Shown here one piece after another: positions 16,281 through 24,185 of a stretch of 38,960 bases of DNA. The notes under the pieces are model-generated. The model was not told where the DNA came from and made no database searches. It saw only the letters and a program-made list of their open reading frames with translations. Position numbers and translations under genes: made by a program. Source of the stretch: QHBQ01 sp038230695 (GTDB lineage Bacteria; Chloroflexota; Chloroflexia; QHBQ01); assembly GCA_038230695.1 (NCBI GenBank), contig JBBRMT010000012.1, positions 1 to 38,960 on the forward strand, in the 5' to 3' direction. The stretch's first letter is position 1. Each line of letters starts with the position of its first letter.

Positions 16281-18410
16281 TTACTCCTTGCCCCGCATAG
16301 GGATGGCAGCGGCCTGGCCGGGTTGGCGAGGAGCCATGGAGCGGGCCACAAGTTCGGCCACATCCTGGGTGCGGATCTGCTCCTGCACGCCAATCGCCTT
16401 ACGCCCATCCTCGAACATACTCATGCAGAAGGGGCAGGCAGCAGCCAGGGTGGTTGCGCCAGTGTCGGCGGCCTCCTGCATCCGCACGTTGTTGATGCGC
16501 TTGCCGATGTTTTCCTCCATGAAGATGCGCCCACCGCCACCTCCGCAGCAGAAGCTCTTCTGGCGGTTACGTGGCATCTCTTCGAGGCGGATACCGGGAA
16601 TGGCGGCGAGGATCTCGCGGGGCGCGTCGTATTCATCGTTGTAGCGACCCAGATAGCAGGGGTCGTGATAGGTCACTTGCTCGTCAATCGAGTTGCTCAG
16701 TTGGATGCGCCCCTCTTTGATCAGCTGATCAATCAATTGGGTGTGGTGCAGCACCTCGTAGTGGCCGCCGAACTGGGGATACTCGTTCTTTATGGTGTTG
16801 AAGCAGTGGGGGCAGGCGGTGACAACCTTACTTACCTTGTAACTATTCAGCGTCTCCACATTCTCCTGCGCCAGAGTCTGGTAGAGATACTCATTGCCGA
16901 TACGCCGCGCCGGGTCGCCAGTGCATTTTTCCTCTTTGCCCAGGATAGCGAACTTGATGCCTGCCGCTTGTAGAATGCGGGCAAACGCCTCCACCGTCTT
17001 GCGATTGCGGGCATCGAAGGAGCCGAAGCAGCCCACGAAGAAGACGATCTCCGCATCGGGGGCTTCCGCCAGGGTGGGTATATTCAGCGGCTTGGCCCAG
17101 TCGCCACGCTGGCTGTTGGGGAACTCCCACAGATTGCCATTGCGCTCCATGTTGTTGAAGGTGCGATTGACCTCGGAGGGGAAGCGACTCTCCTCCAGCA
17201 CCAGATAGCGACGCATATCCACGATGCGCGACATTGGCTCGATGAACACCGGGCAGGCGTTGATGCACGCCTGGCAGGTGGTGCAGGCCCACAACACATC
17301 ATCGGTAATAACCCCACCGACCATGGCGACCTCGGCCACATTCATATCGTGAGCGCGATGGGCAGCGTCGCTCATGCGGTCTTCGTTGATCTGGCTGGCA
17401 GGCGGCACCGCCTCCATCTGCCGCGCCTTGAGCAGCTTCGGCCCTTGCTCCAGCATATAATCTTTCAGGTCGAGGATGACCATCTTGGGGTTGAGCGGTT
17501 TGCCGGTGGCGTAGGCGGGGCAGGCTTCCTGGCAGCGACCACATTCGGTGCAGGCGGTCAGATCCAGCAGGTTGCGCCAGCTAAACTGGTCAATCTCGCT
17601 CACTCCGTAATGCTCCTGCTCCTCGATGTTTTCGATCATAGGCAGCATTCCCTTGGGGGTTTTGTTGCGGAAGTAGGTGGTCAGTGGCGCGGTGAACATA
17701 TGCAGATGCTTGCTGTAGGGGATGTAGACGAGGAAGGACAGGATGGTGAGGGTATGCCACCACCAGCCGAAGTTGAAGCCCGCTTGCAAGTCGCCGATGG
17801 TGAAGCCTGCACCTTGCAACAAGCCCGCGAGGTTGTTGGAGATAAAGGCCCAGGGCGCAACCTGGGCGTAGCCGCTATGCGGCATGGTCAGCGGCGCGAG
17901 CGCGTAGCGAAACGAATTGGTGGTCAGGTCGCTGGCCGCGCTGAAGAAGATCAACACCAGGATGAATAGCCCATCCAGGCTGAGGGTGAGGGCGCGAGGG
18001 CGCAACACCAGGCGGCGGAAAGCGAAGTAGATGACCGAGAGGATGACGATGGCATCGAAAAGGTCGAGCAGTAGCACGTAGAGAGGGTTGAACTCGATGA
18101 AGCCGATCTCCAGATCGGGGAAGAAGCCCTGTACCCACATCATCGCGCTCTGGATGGTGATGAGGATGAAGCCATAGAAGACCAGCAGGTGAGCGAAGCC
18201 CGCCAGCCGCCTTTGCAAGACCTTGGCCTCGGCAACCACGAAGACTACAAAGTCGCGGATGCGCCCCCAGTGGTTACCAGAGTGGGCGGCCTGGCCCATG
18301 CCCACCAGGGCCACCAGTTGGCCGACGCGATTGGCGAACGCGGACCAGGCGATAACAAACAGGATCGCGTAGATCACGTAACTGAGCAGACTAGCTCCGG
18401 TTGCTGCCAT
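16281..18410 (-). CDS. Fused membrane/Fe-S heterodisulfide-reductase-like protein
   Basis: A 709-residue redox protein. Start taken at ATG 18410 because GAGGAGG lies 8-10 nt upstream; an in-frame ATG at 18443 has no such site. Residues 1-250 hold five to six transmembrane helices of a NarI/cytochrome-b type domain, with candidate heme histidines (H219, H235, H237 in YSKHLHMFTAP and the H43-H47-H74 region). Then two 4Fe-4S motifs, CTECGRCQEAC (287-297) and CTTCQACINAC (376-386), and two cysteine-rich CCG domains (VGCFGSFD, KCTGDPARR, TACPHCFNT, then YHDPCYLGRYN, FCCGGGGG, AACPFCMSM). This is the HdrD/GlcF plan fused to a membrane subunit, which passes electrons between the quinone pool and a cytoplasmic partner (in relatives often an ETF or acyl-CoA system). 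No partner gene is adjacent, so donor and acceptor are unknown. Confidence 0.9.
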   Translation of the reverse strand: MAATGASLLSYVIYAILFVIAWSAFANRVGQLVALVGMGQAAHSGNHWGRIRDFVVFVVAEAKVLQRRLAGFAHLLVFYGFILITIQSAMMWVQGFFPDLEIGFIEFNPLYVLLLDLFDAIVILSVIYFAFRRLVLRPRALTLSLDGLFILVLIFFSAASDLTTNSFRYALAPLTMPHSGYAQVAPWAFISNNLAGLLQGAGFTIGDLQAGFNFGWWWHTLTILSFLVYIPYSKHLHMFTAPLTTYFRNKTPKGMLPMIENIEEQEHYGVSEIDQFSWRNLLDLTACTECGRCQEACPAYATGKPLNPKMVILDLKDYMLEQGPKLLKARQMEAVPPASQINEDRMSDAAHRAHDMNVAEVAMVGGVITDDVLWACTTCQACINACPVFIEPMSRIVDMRRYLVLEESRFPSEVNRTFNNMERNGNLWEFPNSQRGDWAKPLNIPTLAEAPDAEIVFFVGCFGSFDARNRKTVEAFARILQAAGIKFAILGKEEKCTGDPARRIGNEYLYQTLAQENVETLNSYKVSKVVTACPHCFNTIKNEYPQFGGHYEVLHHTQLIDQLIKEGRIQLSNSIDEQVTYHDPCYLGRYNDEYDAPREILAAIPGIRLEEMPRNRQKSFCCGGGGGRIFMEENIGKRINNVRMQEAADTGATTLAAACPFCMSMFEDGRKAIGVQEQIRTQDVAELVARSMAPRQPGQAAAIPMRGKE

Positions 18411-18479
18411 CTCTCTGCCTCCTCTATATTGGGGCGGTTGCAACCCACCCCGGCACCATATTGGGTTACGGCAAGAAAG

Positions 18480-18508
18480 ATTATAGCAGGGCAGGATGGG
18501 TTTTGCAA
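18480..18508 (-). promoter_or_regulatory. Sigma-70 promoter for the Fe-S protein gene
   Basis: Minus strand: TTGCAA (18508-18503), 17-bp spacer, perfect TATAAT (18485-18480). The predicted start is about 65 nt before the ATG at 18410. Confidence 0.8.
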
Positions 18509-18557
18509 CGCTGCGCTACTGCAAAAGAAAAGCGCATCGTTCTAGCATACACGACAA

Positions 18558-18614
18558 GGGTGAACAACAGTTAGTCCCTGCTGAACGCTTGCTCGGCAAG
18601 AACATGACGCACAC
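18558..18614. repeat. Dispersed repeat, copy B
   Basis: GGGTGAAC at 18558 and AACGCTTGCTCGGCAAGAAC at 18584, matching copy A at 4616-4670 with the same spacing. The core CTTGC-TCG-GCAAG is a small hairpin. Confidence 0.6.
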
Positions 18615-18630
18615 CTACCTTCTACAGCAG

Positions 18631-18660
18631 ATGGGGACGCAGCTTGCGATGCGTCCCCAT
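18631..18660. terminator. Strong hairpin downstream of the propeller-SLH gene
   Basis: ATGGGGACGCA (18631-18641) and TGCGTCCCCAT (18650-18660) form a perfect 11-bp stem. On the minus strand it lies about 60 nt after the SLH gene's stop and has no T-run; on the plus strand CCGTTTTA follows. Confidence 0.5.
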
Positions 18661-18719
18661 CCGTTTTATACAGCTTTACCCAGTCCTCCGTCCTCAAATC
18701 CCCCGCCCTTAATCCTGCG

Positions 18720-20624
18720 TTAGGGCTTGTTGACGATTCCCGCATAGACGATCTGGGCCATCTCGTCGCGACGGATGTTGTTGTTGGGTCGGAAGGTGTG
18801 GTCGGAGTAGCCGCCCACGATGTGGTTGGCAGCCGCCGTCTCTATGCTGACGTAGAACACATTGCTGGGTGGCACGTCGGTGAAGGTTGGCCCTGCCGCT
18901 GGGGTAATCAAGGAGTAACTCCCTGCGTTGACGACGAGCTTGGTTAGCTGTCCACGGGTGATGGGGATATTGGGCAGGTAGCAGGGGAATTGCGCGTTGT
19001 GAACGGCGCAACTATTCGCATCGAAGCCGCCGAGAATACCCGCATGGTAGCCACTCTCAATGTAGACATAGGCGAAGTAGCTGGCTGGCACATCGGTGAA
19101 ATCCTGCCCGCTATTGGGGGTGTAAAGCGGCAGGCCAAAGCCCAGCGCCACCACCTTTGCGAACTGCCCGCGAGTGGAAGTGCCGCCGGGCGAGTAGTGA
19201 ATGGCATCGGTGCCGTTAATCACCCCCCGGCAGTTCAGGGTGTGGATGGCCGTGTAGAAGATATTGCCGTTAATATCCCCAAATGGATTAGCGCAGTCGG
19301 TTGGGGTGGCGGTTACAGCTGGCGTGTCGGTAGGGGTGGGGCTGGGTGGGCAGGTGGCGGTGTAGCGTTCGACCAGGGTCTGGTTGGTGCTGTTGATGTT
19401 GTTGTAGCCCGCTGTCCAGGCATCGTTGCTGGAAACGGTGGTCACTGCGTTAAGGAAGCTGTCGTTACCGACGCTGGGGCTGGGCGACAAGCTCCATGTA
19501 GCGCCATTCCAGTGTTCGATCAAGGTATCGTAGCTGTTAACCCGGTTGGGGGCGGTTCGCTGGAGCGGCTGGGGCGCAGATGTATTCAGCCCACTCAGGC
19601 TACCGCCCACCGCCCAGATGTCGTTGGGGGCATTAGCGGCAATCGCGGTAAGCTGTGCATTTACCCCAAACGAGGGGCTGCTAACTACCTGCCAGGCGCT
19701 GCCATCCCAGCGTTCGATCAGTGGCGCAGCCACGCTTCCGTTAAAGGAGTAACCTACTGCCCAGGCATTGCCGTCGCTGGTGGCGACCACGGCATTGAGA
19801 ATATTAGTGCCGTTGCCCACATTGGGGCTACTTACCTGTTGCCAACTAACGCCGTTCCATTGCTCGATCAGGGTATGGCTAGCGCCGTTTATGTTGGCCC
19901 AGTAGCCAACCGCCCAGGTGCCACTCACTGAGGAGGAGACACTGAGCAGCACGTTGTCGCCTGAGCCGGGGCTGGCGCTACTGACCACCTGCCAACTGCT
20001 GCCGTTCCAGACTTCCGCCAGAGTGAGATAGTCGCCGATGGTTTTATAGCCGCCCACCGCCCAGCGGGTGTTACCCCGGCCCGCCACCGCGTTAAGCTGG
20101 TTGATATGGTTCGTCACCACATTGGCGCTGGTAATTACCTGCCAGCTTGCCCCATCCCAGTGTTCGGTGAGGGTCTGGTAAGCATTGGTGCTGGAATATG
20201 AACCCACCGCCCAAACATCGGTAATCGCCAATGCGGCCACACCAGAGAGCGTGTTGTCGTTGGCGCTGGCATTGGGACTGGCTACGATATTCCACTGATT
20301 GCCGTCCCACTGCTGGATCAGAGTGCGATGGATGGGATTGGGTAGTACATTTTGCAGGTAATCACCCACAGCCCATACATGGCTAGCATCAGCAGCGCTG
20401 ATGCCTAGCAATTGATTGGTGAGAGTGCTGACGTTGGTGGTGCTGATCACGTTCCAGGCCGGGCCACAGGCCGGGGTGGGGGAGGCAACTGCAGGGGCGT
20501 AGCCAGTTGGGGGTTGCAAAACCGATGCGCTGGCCTGCCCTGCCGATGCGTCAAACTTGCCGCTCAACCCAATAATCAGCAGCAGCCCAACTGCGGCCAA
20601 ACCGAGGATACCCTTTACAGACAT
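18720..20624 (-). CDS. Secreted seven-repeat WAVG propeller protein with C-terminal SLH repeats
   Basis: A 634-residue exported protein. Signal peptide (MSVKGILGLAAVGLLLIIGL), ribosome site AGAAAGGATC before ATG. Seven repeats of 50-60 residues follow, each with a core like WAVGxY followed by TLIEHWDGxxWQVVxSPN. The cores are HVWAVGDY, DVWAVGSY, TRWAVGGY, GTWAVGYW, NAWAVGYS, DIWAVGGS and DAWTAGYN. Seven such repeats would close a beta-propeller. After a Thr/Pro linker (CPPSPTPTDTPAVTATPTD) come three SLH repeats (about 430-634), with cysteines in the first and a C-x8-C in the second. The protein is probably attached to cell-wall polymer and may bind a ligand at the outside; no enzyme motif is visible. 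It has its own promoter that overlaps the upstream terminator. Confidence 0.88.
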   Translation of the reverse strand: MSVKGILGLAAVGLLLIIGLSGKFDASAGQASASVLQPPTGYAPAVASPTPACGPAWNVISTTNVSTLTNQLLGISAADASHVWAVGDYLQNVLPNPIHRTLIQQWDGNQWNIVASPNASANDNTLSGVAALAITDVWAVGSYSSTNAYQTLTEHWDGASWQVITSANVVTNHINQLNAVAGRGNTRWAVGGYKTIGDYLTLAEVWNGSSWQVVSSASPGSGDNVLLSVSSSVSGTWAVGYWANINGASHTLIEQWNGVSWQQVSSPNVGNGTNILNAVVATSDGNAWAVGYSFNGSVAAPLIERWDGSAWQVVSSPSFGVNAQLTAIAANAPNDIWAVGGSLSGLNTSAPQPLQRTAPNRVNSYDTLIEHWNGATWSLSPSPSVGNDSFLNAVTTVSSNDAWTAGYNNINSTNQTLVERYTATCPPSPTPTDTPAVTATPTDCANPFGDINGNIFYTAIHTLNCRGVINGTDAIHYSPGGTSTRGQFAKVVALGFGLPLYTPNSGQDFTDVPASYFAYVYIESGYHAGILGGFDANSCAVHNAQFPCYLPNIPITRGQLTKLVVNAGSYSLITPAAGPTFTDVPPSNVFYVSIETAAANHIVGGYSDHTFRPNNNIRRDEMAQIVYAGIVNKP

Positions 20625-20654
20625 TTATGTGATCCTTTCTCTAAAAGTGACAAA

Positions 20655-20689
20655 AGCCAGGTGGAGGTTAGCCAATCCTCCACCTGGCT
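20655..20689 (-). terminator. Terminator of the ketosynthase operon
   Basis: Minus strand: AGCCAGGTGGAGG, 9-nt loop, CCTCCACCTGGCT, then TTTGTCACTTTT. A perfect 13-bp stem and T-rich tail about 45 nt after the ketosynthase stop. Confidence 0.85.
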
Positions 20690-20718
20690 ATCATATTGCA
20701 GAAGCGTTTATTTGTCAA
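20690..20718 (-). promoter_or_regulatory. Promoter of the propeller-SLH gene overlapping the upstream terminator
   Basis: Minus strand: TTGACA (20718-20713), 17-bp spacer, TATGAT (20695-20690). The expected start point, about 20683, falls inside the first arm of the terminator hairpin, so RNA from this promoter lacks half of that arm. Confidence 0.8.
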
Positions 20719-20733
20719 TGGGTAAACTGCAAT

Positions 20734-21972
20734 CTAAACCCGACCAAACACCAGGCTGGCATTGATACCGCCAAAGCCGAATGAGTTGGATAGAACATAT
20801 TGCACCTGCTGTTCTCGGCCCTCGCCCCGGATAATGTCCAGATCTACATCGGGGTCGAGGGTTTGCAGGTTGCAGGTGGGTGGCAACCAACCACGCTGGA
20901 TAGCGAGAGCGCAGATGCCCGCTTCGATTGCGCCAGTTGCCCCCAGGGCGTGACCGTGCAGCCCCTTGGTGCCGCTAACCGGGATGCGCTCGGCAGCGGT
21001 ACCCAGCGCGAGATGGATGGCCTTCGCCTCGGTAACATCATTGAGCGTTGTGGATGAGCCGTGCGCGTTGATGTAACCGATCGTCGCCGCTTCGAGACCC
21101 GCATCTTGGAGCGCAATAGTGATGGCGCGGGCGGCCTGTTCGCCGCTAGGTAGCGGGGCGGTCATGCTATAGGCATCGGTGGTGGTGCCGTAGCCCAGCA
21201 CTTCGGCATAGATGTGTGCGCCACGCGCCCTGGCGTGGTCATAATCTTCGAGCGCCAGCACACCCGCTCCCTCCGCCATCACGAAGCCGTCGCGACCCCG
21301 GTCAAAGGGGCGGCTGGCAGTGGCGGGATCGTTGTTGCGGCTGGACATTACCTTGATGATGCTGAACGCACCGTAAGTTAGCGGCGCAATCGGCGCTTCC
21401 ACCCCTCCCGCCAGCATCACCGGGGTCTGACCGCTGCGAATCAAGCGGGCGGCCTCACCAATCGCAATTGCGCCGCTGGCGCAGCCGTTAGCGTTCGCCA
21501 CATTAGGCCCATGCCAGCCGTATTCCAGGGCCACGTTAGAAGAACTGGCTCCGCCGAATACTGCCACCGCCAGCGTGGGGCTTACCGCGTGCATCCCCTC
21601 GCGCATATAGTTAGTATGCTGATCCTCGGCATAGATTATACCGCCCAGGGCGCTGCCCAGGTAGATACCAGCAAGCTCCGCCTCGGCGCGGTTCAACTCG
21701 ATGCCTGCATCGGCGATTGCCAGGCGGCAAGCGGCGAGGGCGAACTGAGCGAAGCGATCCAGGCGGTGGGAACGACGCTCGTCCATGTAGGTGAGTGGGT
21801 CGAAATCGTTGATTTGCGCGGCGTTCTGTGACCGATAGCCGGTGGGGTCGAAGCGGTTAATGTGCTGCACCGCCGATCCGCTGCGATGCAGGCCATCCCA
21901 CAGGCCCTCGCGCCCATGCCCAATCGGGGTAAGTGCGCCAATTCCAGTAATAACAACACGATGGTTGGACAT
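20734..21972 (-). CDS. fabF: Beta-ketoacyl-ACP synthase II-like ketosynthase
   Basis: A condensing enzyme of 412 residues that extends acyl chains on acyl carrier protein. The thiolase-fold triad is complete: Cys 164 in NANGCASGAIAIG, His 304 in NAHGSSTTLND and His 341 in GLHGHALGATGA, with Lys 336 in GTKG. The usual TACS/TACAT around the cysteine is NGCAS here, and KS-typical TGIGALTPIG opens the protein. The neighbourhood is not the fab cluster (no fabD, fabG, acpP). Instead it follows an SRPBCC-fold gene and a surface GH114-SLH gene on the same strand, so it may serve a specialised lipid or polyketide pathway rather than bulk fatty acid synthesis. Gene symbol is given by family only. Confidence 0.9.
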   Translation of the reverse strand: MSNHRVVITGIGALTPIGHGREGLWDGLHRSGSAVQHINRFDPTGYRSQNAAQINDFDPLTYMDERRSHRLDRFAQFALAACRLAIADAGIELNRAEAELAGIYLGSALGGIIYAEDQHTNYMREGMHAVSPTLAVAVFGGASSSNVALEYGWHGPNVANANGCASGAIAIGEAARLIRSGQTPVMLAGGVEAPIAPLTYGAFSIIKVMSSRNNDPATASRPFDRGRDGFVMAEGAGVLALEDYDHARARGAHIYAEVLGYGTTTDAYSMTAPLPSGEQAARAITIALQDAGLEAATIGYINAHGSSTTLNDVTEAKAIHLALGTAAERIPVSGTKGLHGHALGATGAIEAGICALAIQRGWLPPTCNLQTLDPDVDLDIIRGEGREQQVQYVLSNSFGFGGINASLVFGRV

Positions 21973-21990
21973 TTATGTTCCTTTGTGCTT

Positions 21991-22038
21991 AGGCGAGCGC
22001 AGCCCGCACATAAGCTGGGTTGGGCGAGTGCAACCCGC
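21991..22038. repeat. Imperfect direct repeat GGCGAGYGCARCCCGC
   Basis: Two copies, 21992-22007 and 22023-22038, 31 bp apart. The second lies within a hairpin GGGTTG-N8-CAACCC. It occupies the spacer between the SRPBCC and ketosynthase genes. Confidence 0.55.
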
Positions 22039-22054
22039 CTCTACGACAAATCCC

Positions 22055-22075
22055 CTCATACCTCATACCTCATGC
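22055..22075 (-). repeat. Heptamer array that supplies the SRPBCC stop codon
   Basis: CTCATAC, CTCATAC, CTCATGC on the plus strand; on the minus strand each unit holds TGA. The unit nearest the ketosynthase provides the real stop (22056-22058), and the protein's last residues GMRYEV are encoded by the array. Confidence 0.85.
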
Positions 22076-22526
22076 CTTCGATTTCGGCATAGCTCTTCAC
22101 CCCACGCAGGGTTTTGGCGGCAACATTCTCCACGAAGGTGTGGCCGACCACAAGCTGGGTGGGCCAACCGTTGATTAGCGGCCAGCCAGGGTGAAAATCG
22201 TGGCTGATGCGAACAAGTATACCCTGCCTGGTGGGGGTGAAGTTCCACTCCACGTCCATACCCCGCGTGATGCCTGCGACGTGCTTGTAGCGCACCAGCG
22301 GACCACCGGGCTGATCGGGGGGGATGACCTCCTGGGTGCTGGTCCAGTTAACCGGCCAGATGTTACGCCAGGCCGACATAGCGTATACGGTGCGGCCATC
22401 GGGCCAGATTTGACGACGAACGTAACGATAGTGGTTGAGGATGCGCGGCCAGTCTTCGATGTTGGCGCTAGCCGCAAAGATGATTGGCATGGGGGCATTG
22501 ATGATAATACGGTTTTCGCTGTACAT
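22056..22526 (-). CDS. SRPBCC-fold protein (polyketide cyclase/dehydrase-like)
   Basis: A 156-residue START-like (Bet v1) fold protein. It begins MYSENRIIINAPMPIIFAAS, the usual first strand and helix of the family, then IEDWPRILNHYRYVR, typical of aromatase/cyclase and ligand-binding members. Start at ATG 22526 is set by CAGGAGC 6-8 nt upstream. Its ATG overlaps the stop of the GH114-SLH gene (TAATG), so the two are translationally coupled, and the ketosynthase follows after 83 nt. Ketosynthase plus SRPBCC protein is a pairing seen in aromatic polyketide and related lipid pathways, but no carrier protein or ketoreductase is present. Conserved catalytic residues could not be assigned. The C-terminus has been set by a heptamer array. 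Confidence 0.8.
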   Translation of the reverse strand: MYSENRIIINAPMPIIFAASANIEDWPRILNHYRYVRRQIWPDGRTVYAMSAWRNIWPVNWTSTQEVIPPDQPGGPLVRYKHVAGITRGMDVEWNFTPTRQGILVRISHDFHPGWPLINGWPTQLVVGHTFVENVAAKTLRGVKSYAEIEGMRYEV

Positions 22527-23989
22527 TAGATGCTCCTGGCCCGATAAACAATCTGGCACATCTCGTCGCGGCGGATGGGCAGGTTGGGGGCGAAGTGGTT
22601 CACGTCGCTACCATTGATGATGCCCTCGCGATGCGCGGTTTCGATGTAGCTATAGGCGAAGTAATCGGCTGGTACATCGGCGAAGCTGGGGATGGGCGGG
22701 GTGGTCAAGGGGTAGCCAGCGGCAATCACTACCAGTTTAGTTAGCTCGGCACGGGTAATAAGGCGAGACGGTAGGTAGCAGGGATAGGTTGCGCCCGCTT
22801 GCTGGCACTCCGACGCGGAGTAGCCACTGAGGATACCGGCAGTCACGCCCGCCTCAATGTATCTAAAGGCATAGTAGCTGGTTGGCACATCGCTGAACGA
22901 GGGTTGCGCGGGCAGGGTAGCCAGGGTCAGGCCGAAGCTGAGGACGATTACTTTGGCAAACTGGGCGCGGGTAGCCGATGCGGTGGGGCTGAAATGGGTT
23001 GTGTCCGCGCCATTGACCACGCCAGCGCAGTAGAGGCGATGAATGGCGGGGTAGAAGACATCGTTGCTTATATCGGTGAATGGATCGGCGCAGTCGGTGG
23101 GGATTATGTTGGGTGTGCCAAAGGGAGTTGGTGTAGCAGTCGGCGACTGATTTGGCGAGGGAGTAGGGGTAGCGCCGCCCCGGCAGGAGACGCGATAGGC
23201 ATCGAGGCTGAGGTTCTTGCGTAGCGAGTTGAAGCCAAGCTGATTGGCGGTGGCGCAGAATTGACTGGGGTCGAGGTTGTACTCTACGTTGAACACCGCC
23301 TTGCCCGCTCTGGTGAAGGGGGCAAGCGTATCGCATTCGGCATAATAGAAGCATTCCTCGTTGAGCGCCCAATCAAAGCTGGGTAGCAGGTCGCTTGCCT
23401 GGCTCATATCATTCTTCAGGCCAATAGATAGGCCACGAGCGTGCGCGGCGGTGGCGAGGAAAGTGTTATAGGCGATCTGGTCCTGGTAGCTGATGATGAA
23501 GCCAGTATCGTTGCTGTAGCCGTCTATGTTGTCTGGCTCGACTGCATCGAAGCCCTTTTGCTGACACAAATCCAGGCGAGCGTTGATCAACGGTTCCAGT
23601 ATGGCAAGCTGGCGAATGTCCAACCAGCGTTCGCCGGGCCAGTTGGGTAGAGGATTGCCCTTCACTGAGTCGGGAAACTGTGCGGCATCGGGCCGCCAAT
23701 CCTCCCATGCGCCCGCGTTGAGGTAGCAAACTATGTGGCGACCCTGGGCGTGCAGCGAGGCAACCGTGCTGGTGGGGTTGTCGAACAGGTCAATATCGTA
23801 CATCGCCGCGTCCACCGACTGATCCACGGGCAGGCTGGAGAGTTGCCACTGCCAGCTTGTGTTCGGTGCAGGTATCCAGATGGTGCTGGGTGGGGGTGTA
23901 GGCGTGCTAGCTGCCGCATTGCCGCCCCATAGCGCGGCGAGCGCAGCAGTTAGTAGCCATATCCCTTTTATTTTGCTGTTATTAACCAT
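22526..23989 (-). CDS. Secreted GH114-like glycosidase with three SLH repeats
   Basis: A 487-residue exported enzyme. Start at ATG 23989 (MVNNSKIKG), which gives a proper signal peptide (IWLLTAALAALWGGNAAAS); upstream in-frame ATGs lie before or in the promoter. Residues about 38-290 match the GH114 / endo-alpha-1,4-polygalactosaminidase (TM1410-like) barrel: WQWQL, MYDIDLFD, GRHIVCYLNAGAWEDWRPDA, then GFDAVEPDNIDGYSND with the EPDN acids at 151-154, and LSIGLKNDMSQ. The family cleaves galactosamine-rich exopolysaccharide. A Thr/Pro linker (about 300-325) leads to three SLH repeats, the second with a C-x8-C (CQQAGATYPC). It probably trims surface polysaccharide at the wall. First gene of a minus-strand operon with the SRPBCC protein and ketosynthase. 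Confidence 0.9.
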   Translation of the reverse strand: MVNNSKIKGIWLLTAALAALWGGNAAASTPTPPPSTIWIPAPNTSWQWQLSSLPVDQSVDAAMYDIDLFDNPTSTVASLHAQGRHIVCYLNAGAWEDWRPDAAQFPDSVKGNPLPNWPGERWLDIRQLAILEPLINARLDLCQQKGFDAVEPDNIDGYSNDTGFIISYQDQIAYNTFLATAAHARGLSIGLKNDMSQASDLLPSFDWALNEECFYYAECDTLAPFTRAGKAVFNVEYNLDPSQFCATANQLGFNSLRKNLSLDAYRVSCRGGATPTPSPNQSPTATPTPFGTPNIIPTDCADPFTDISNDVFYPAIHRLYCAGVVNGADTTHFSPTASATRAQFAKVIVLSFGLTLATLPAQPSFSDVPTSYYAFRYIEAGVTAGILSGYSASECQQAGATYPCYLPSRLITRAELTKLVVIAAGYPLTTPPIPSFADVPADYFAYSYIETAHREGIINGSDVNHFAPNLPIRRDEMCQIVYRARSI

Positions 23990-24039
23990 CTCTCGCCTTT
24001 CACCTATGCCACTGACCCTGAACCAACCATCGTAATGCA

Positions 24040-24045
24040 AGTATA
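24040..24045 (-). promoter_or_regulatory. Extended -10 promoter element for the GH114 operon
   Basis: Minus strand TGC-TATACT (TATACT at 24045-24040), about 50 nt before the ATG. No good -35 box; the TGn extension may compensate. The same GTGCTATAnT form occurs at the PP2C and phenylacetate-CoA ligase promoters. Confidence 0.5.
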
Positions 24046-24116
24046 GCACGCAGACTGAGTTTTCGCCATATTTGACCCTTTGCAACTTCTGCATCATATT
24101 CGTTGGCTGCAGCTCA

Positions 24117-24145
24117 TTGACAATAGAACATATGTGCGTTATAAT
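24117..24145 (+). promoter_or_regulatory. Perfect consensus sigma-70 promoter (TTGACA-N17-TATAAT)
   Basis: TTGACA 24117-24122, TATAAT 24140-24145. Predicted start near 24152, which excludes the in-frame ATG at 24150 and fixes the start of the M23 gene at 24186. Confidence 0.9.
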
Positions 24146-24185
24146 CTAAATGCCACATATACAACGCGAAAGCAGAGGGATTGCA

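Noticed and set aside
18631..18660. Hairpin as a plus-strand terminator
   Set aside because: No plus-strand gene precedes it; its place after a minus-strand gene is more telling, though the T-run is missing there, so it was kept only with low confidence.
18990..19931. Long plus-strand open frame opposite the propeller-SLH gene
   Set aside because: It is the antisense of a clearly repetitive coding sequence, has Gly/Val/Ala-biased composition and no ribosome site or family motif.
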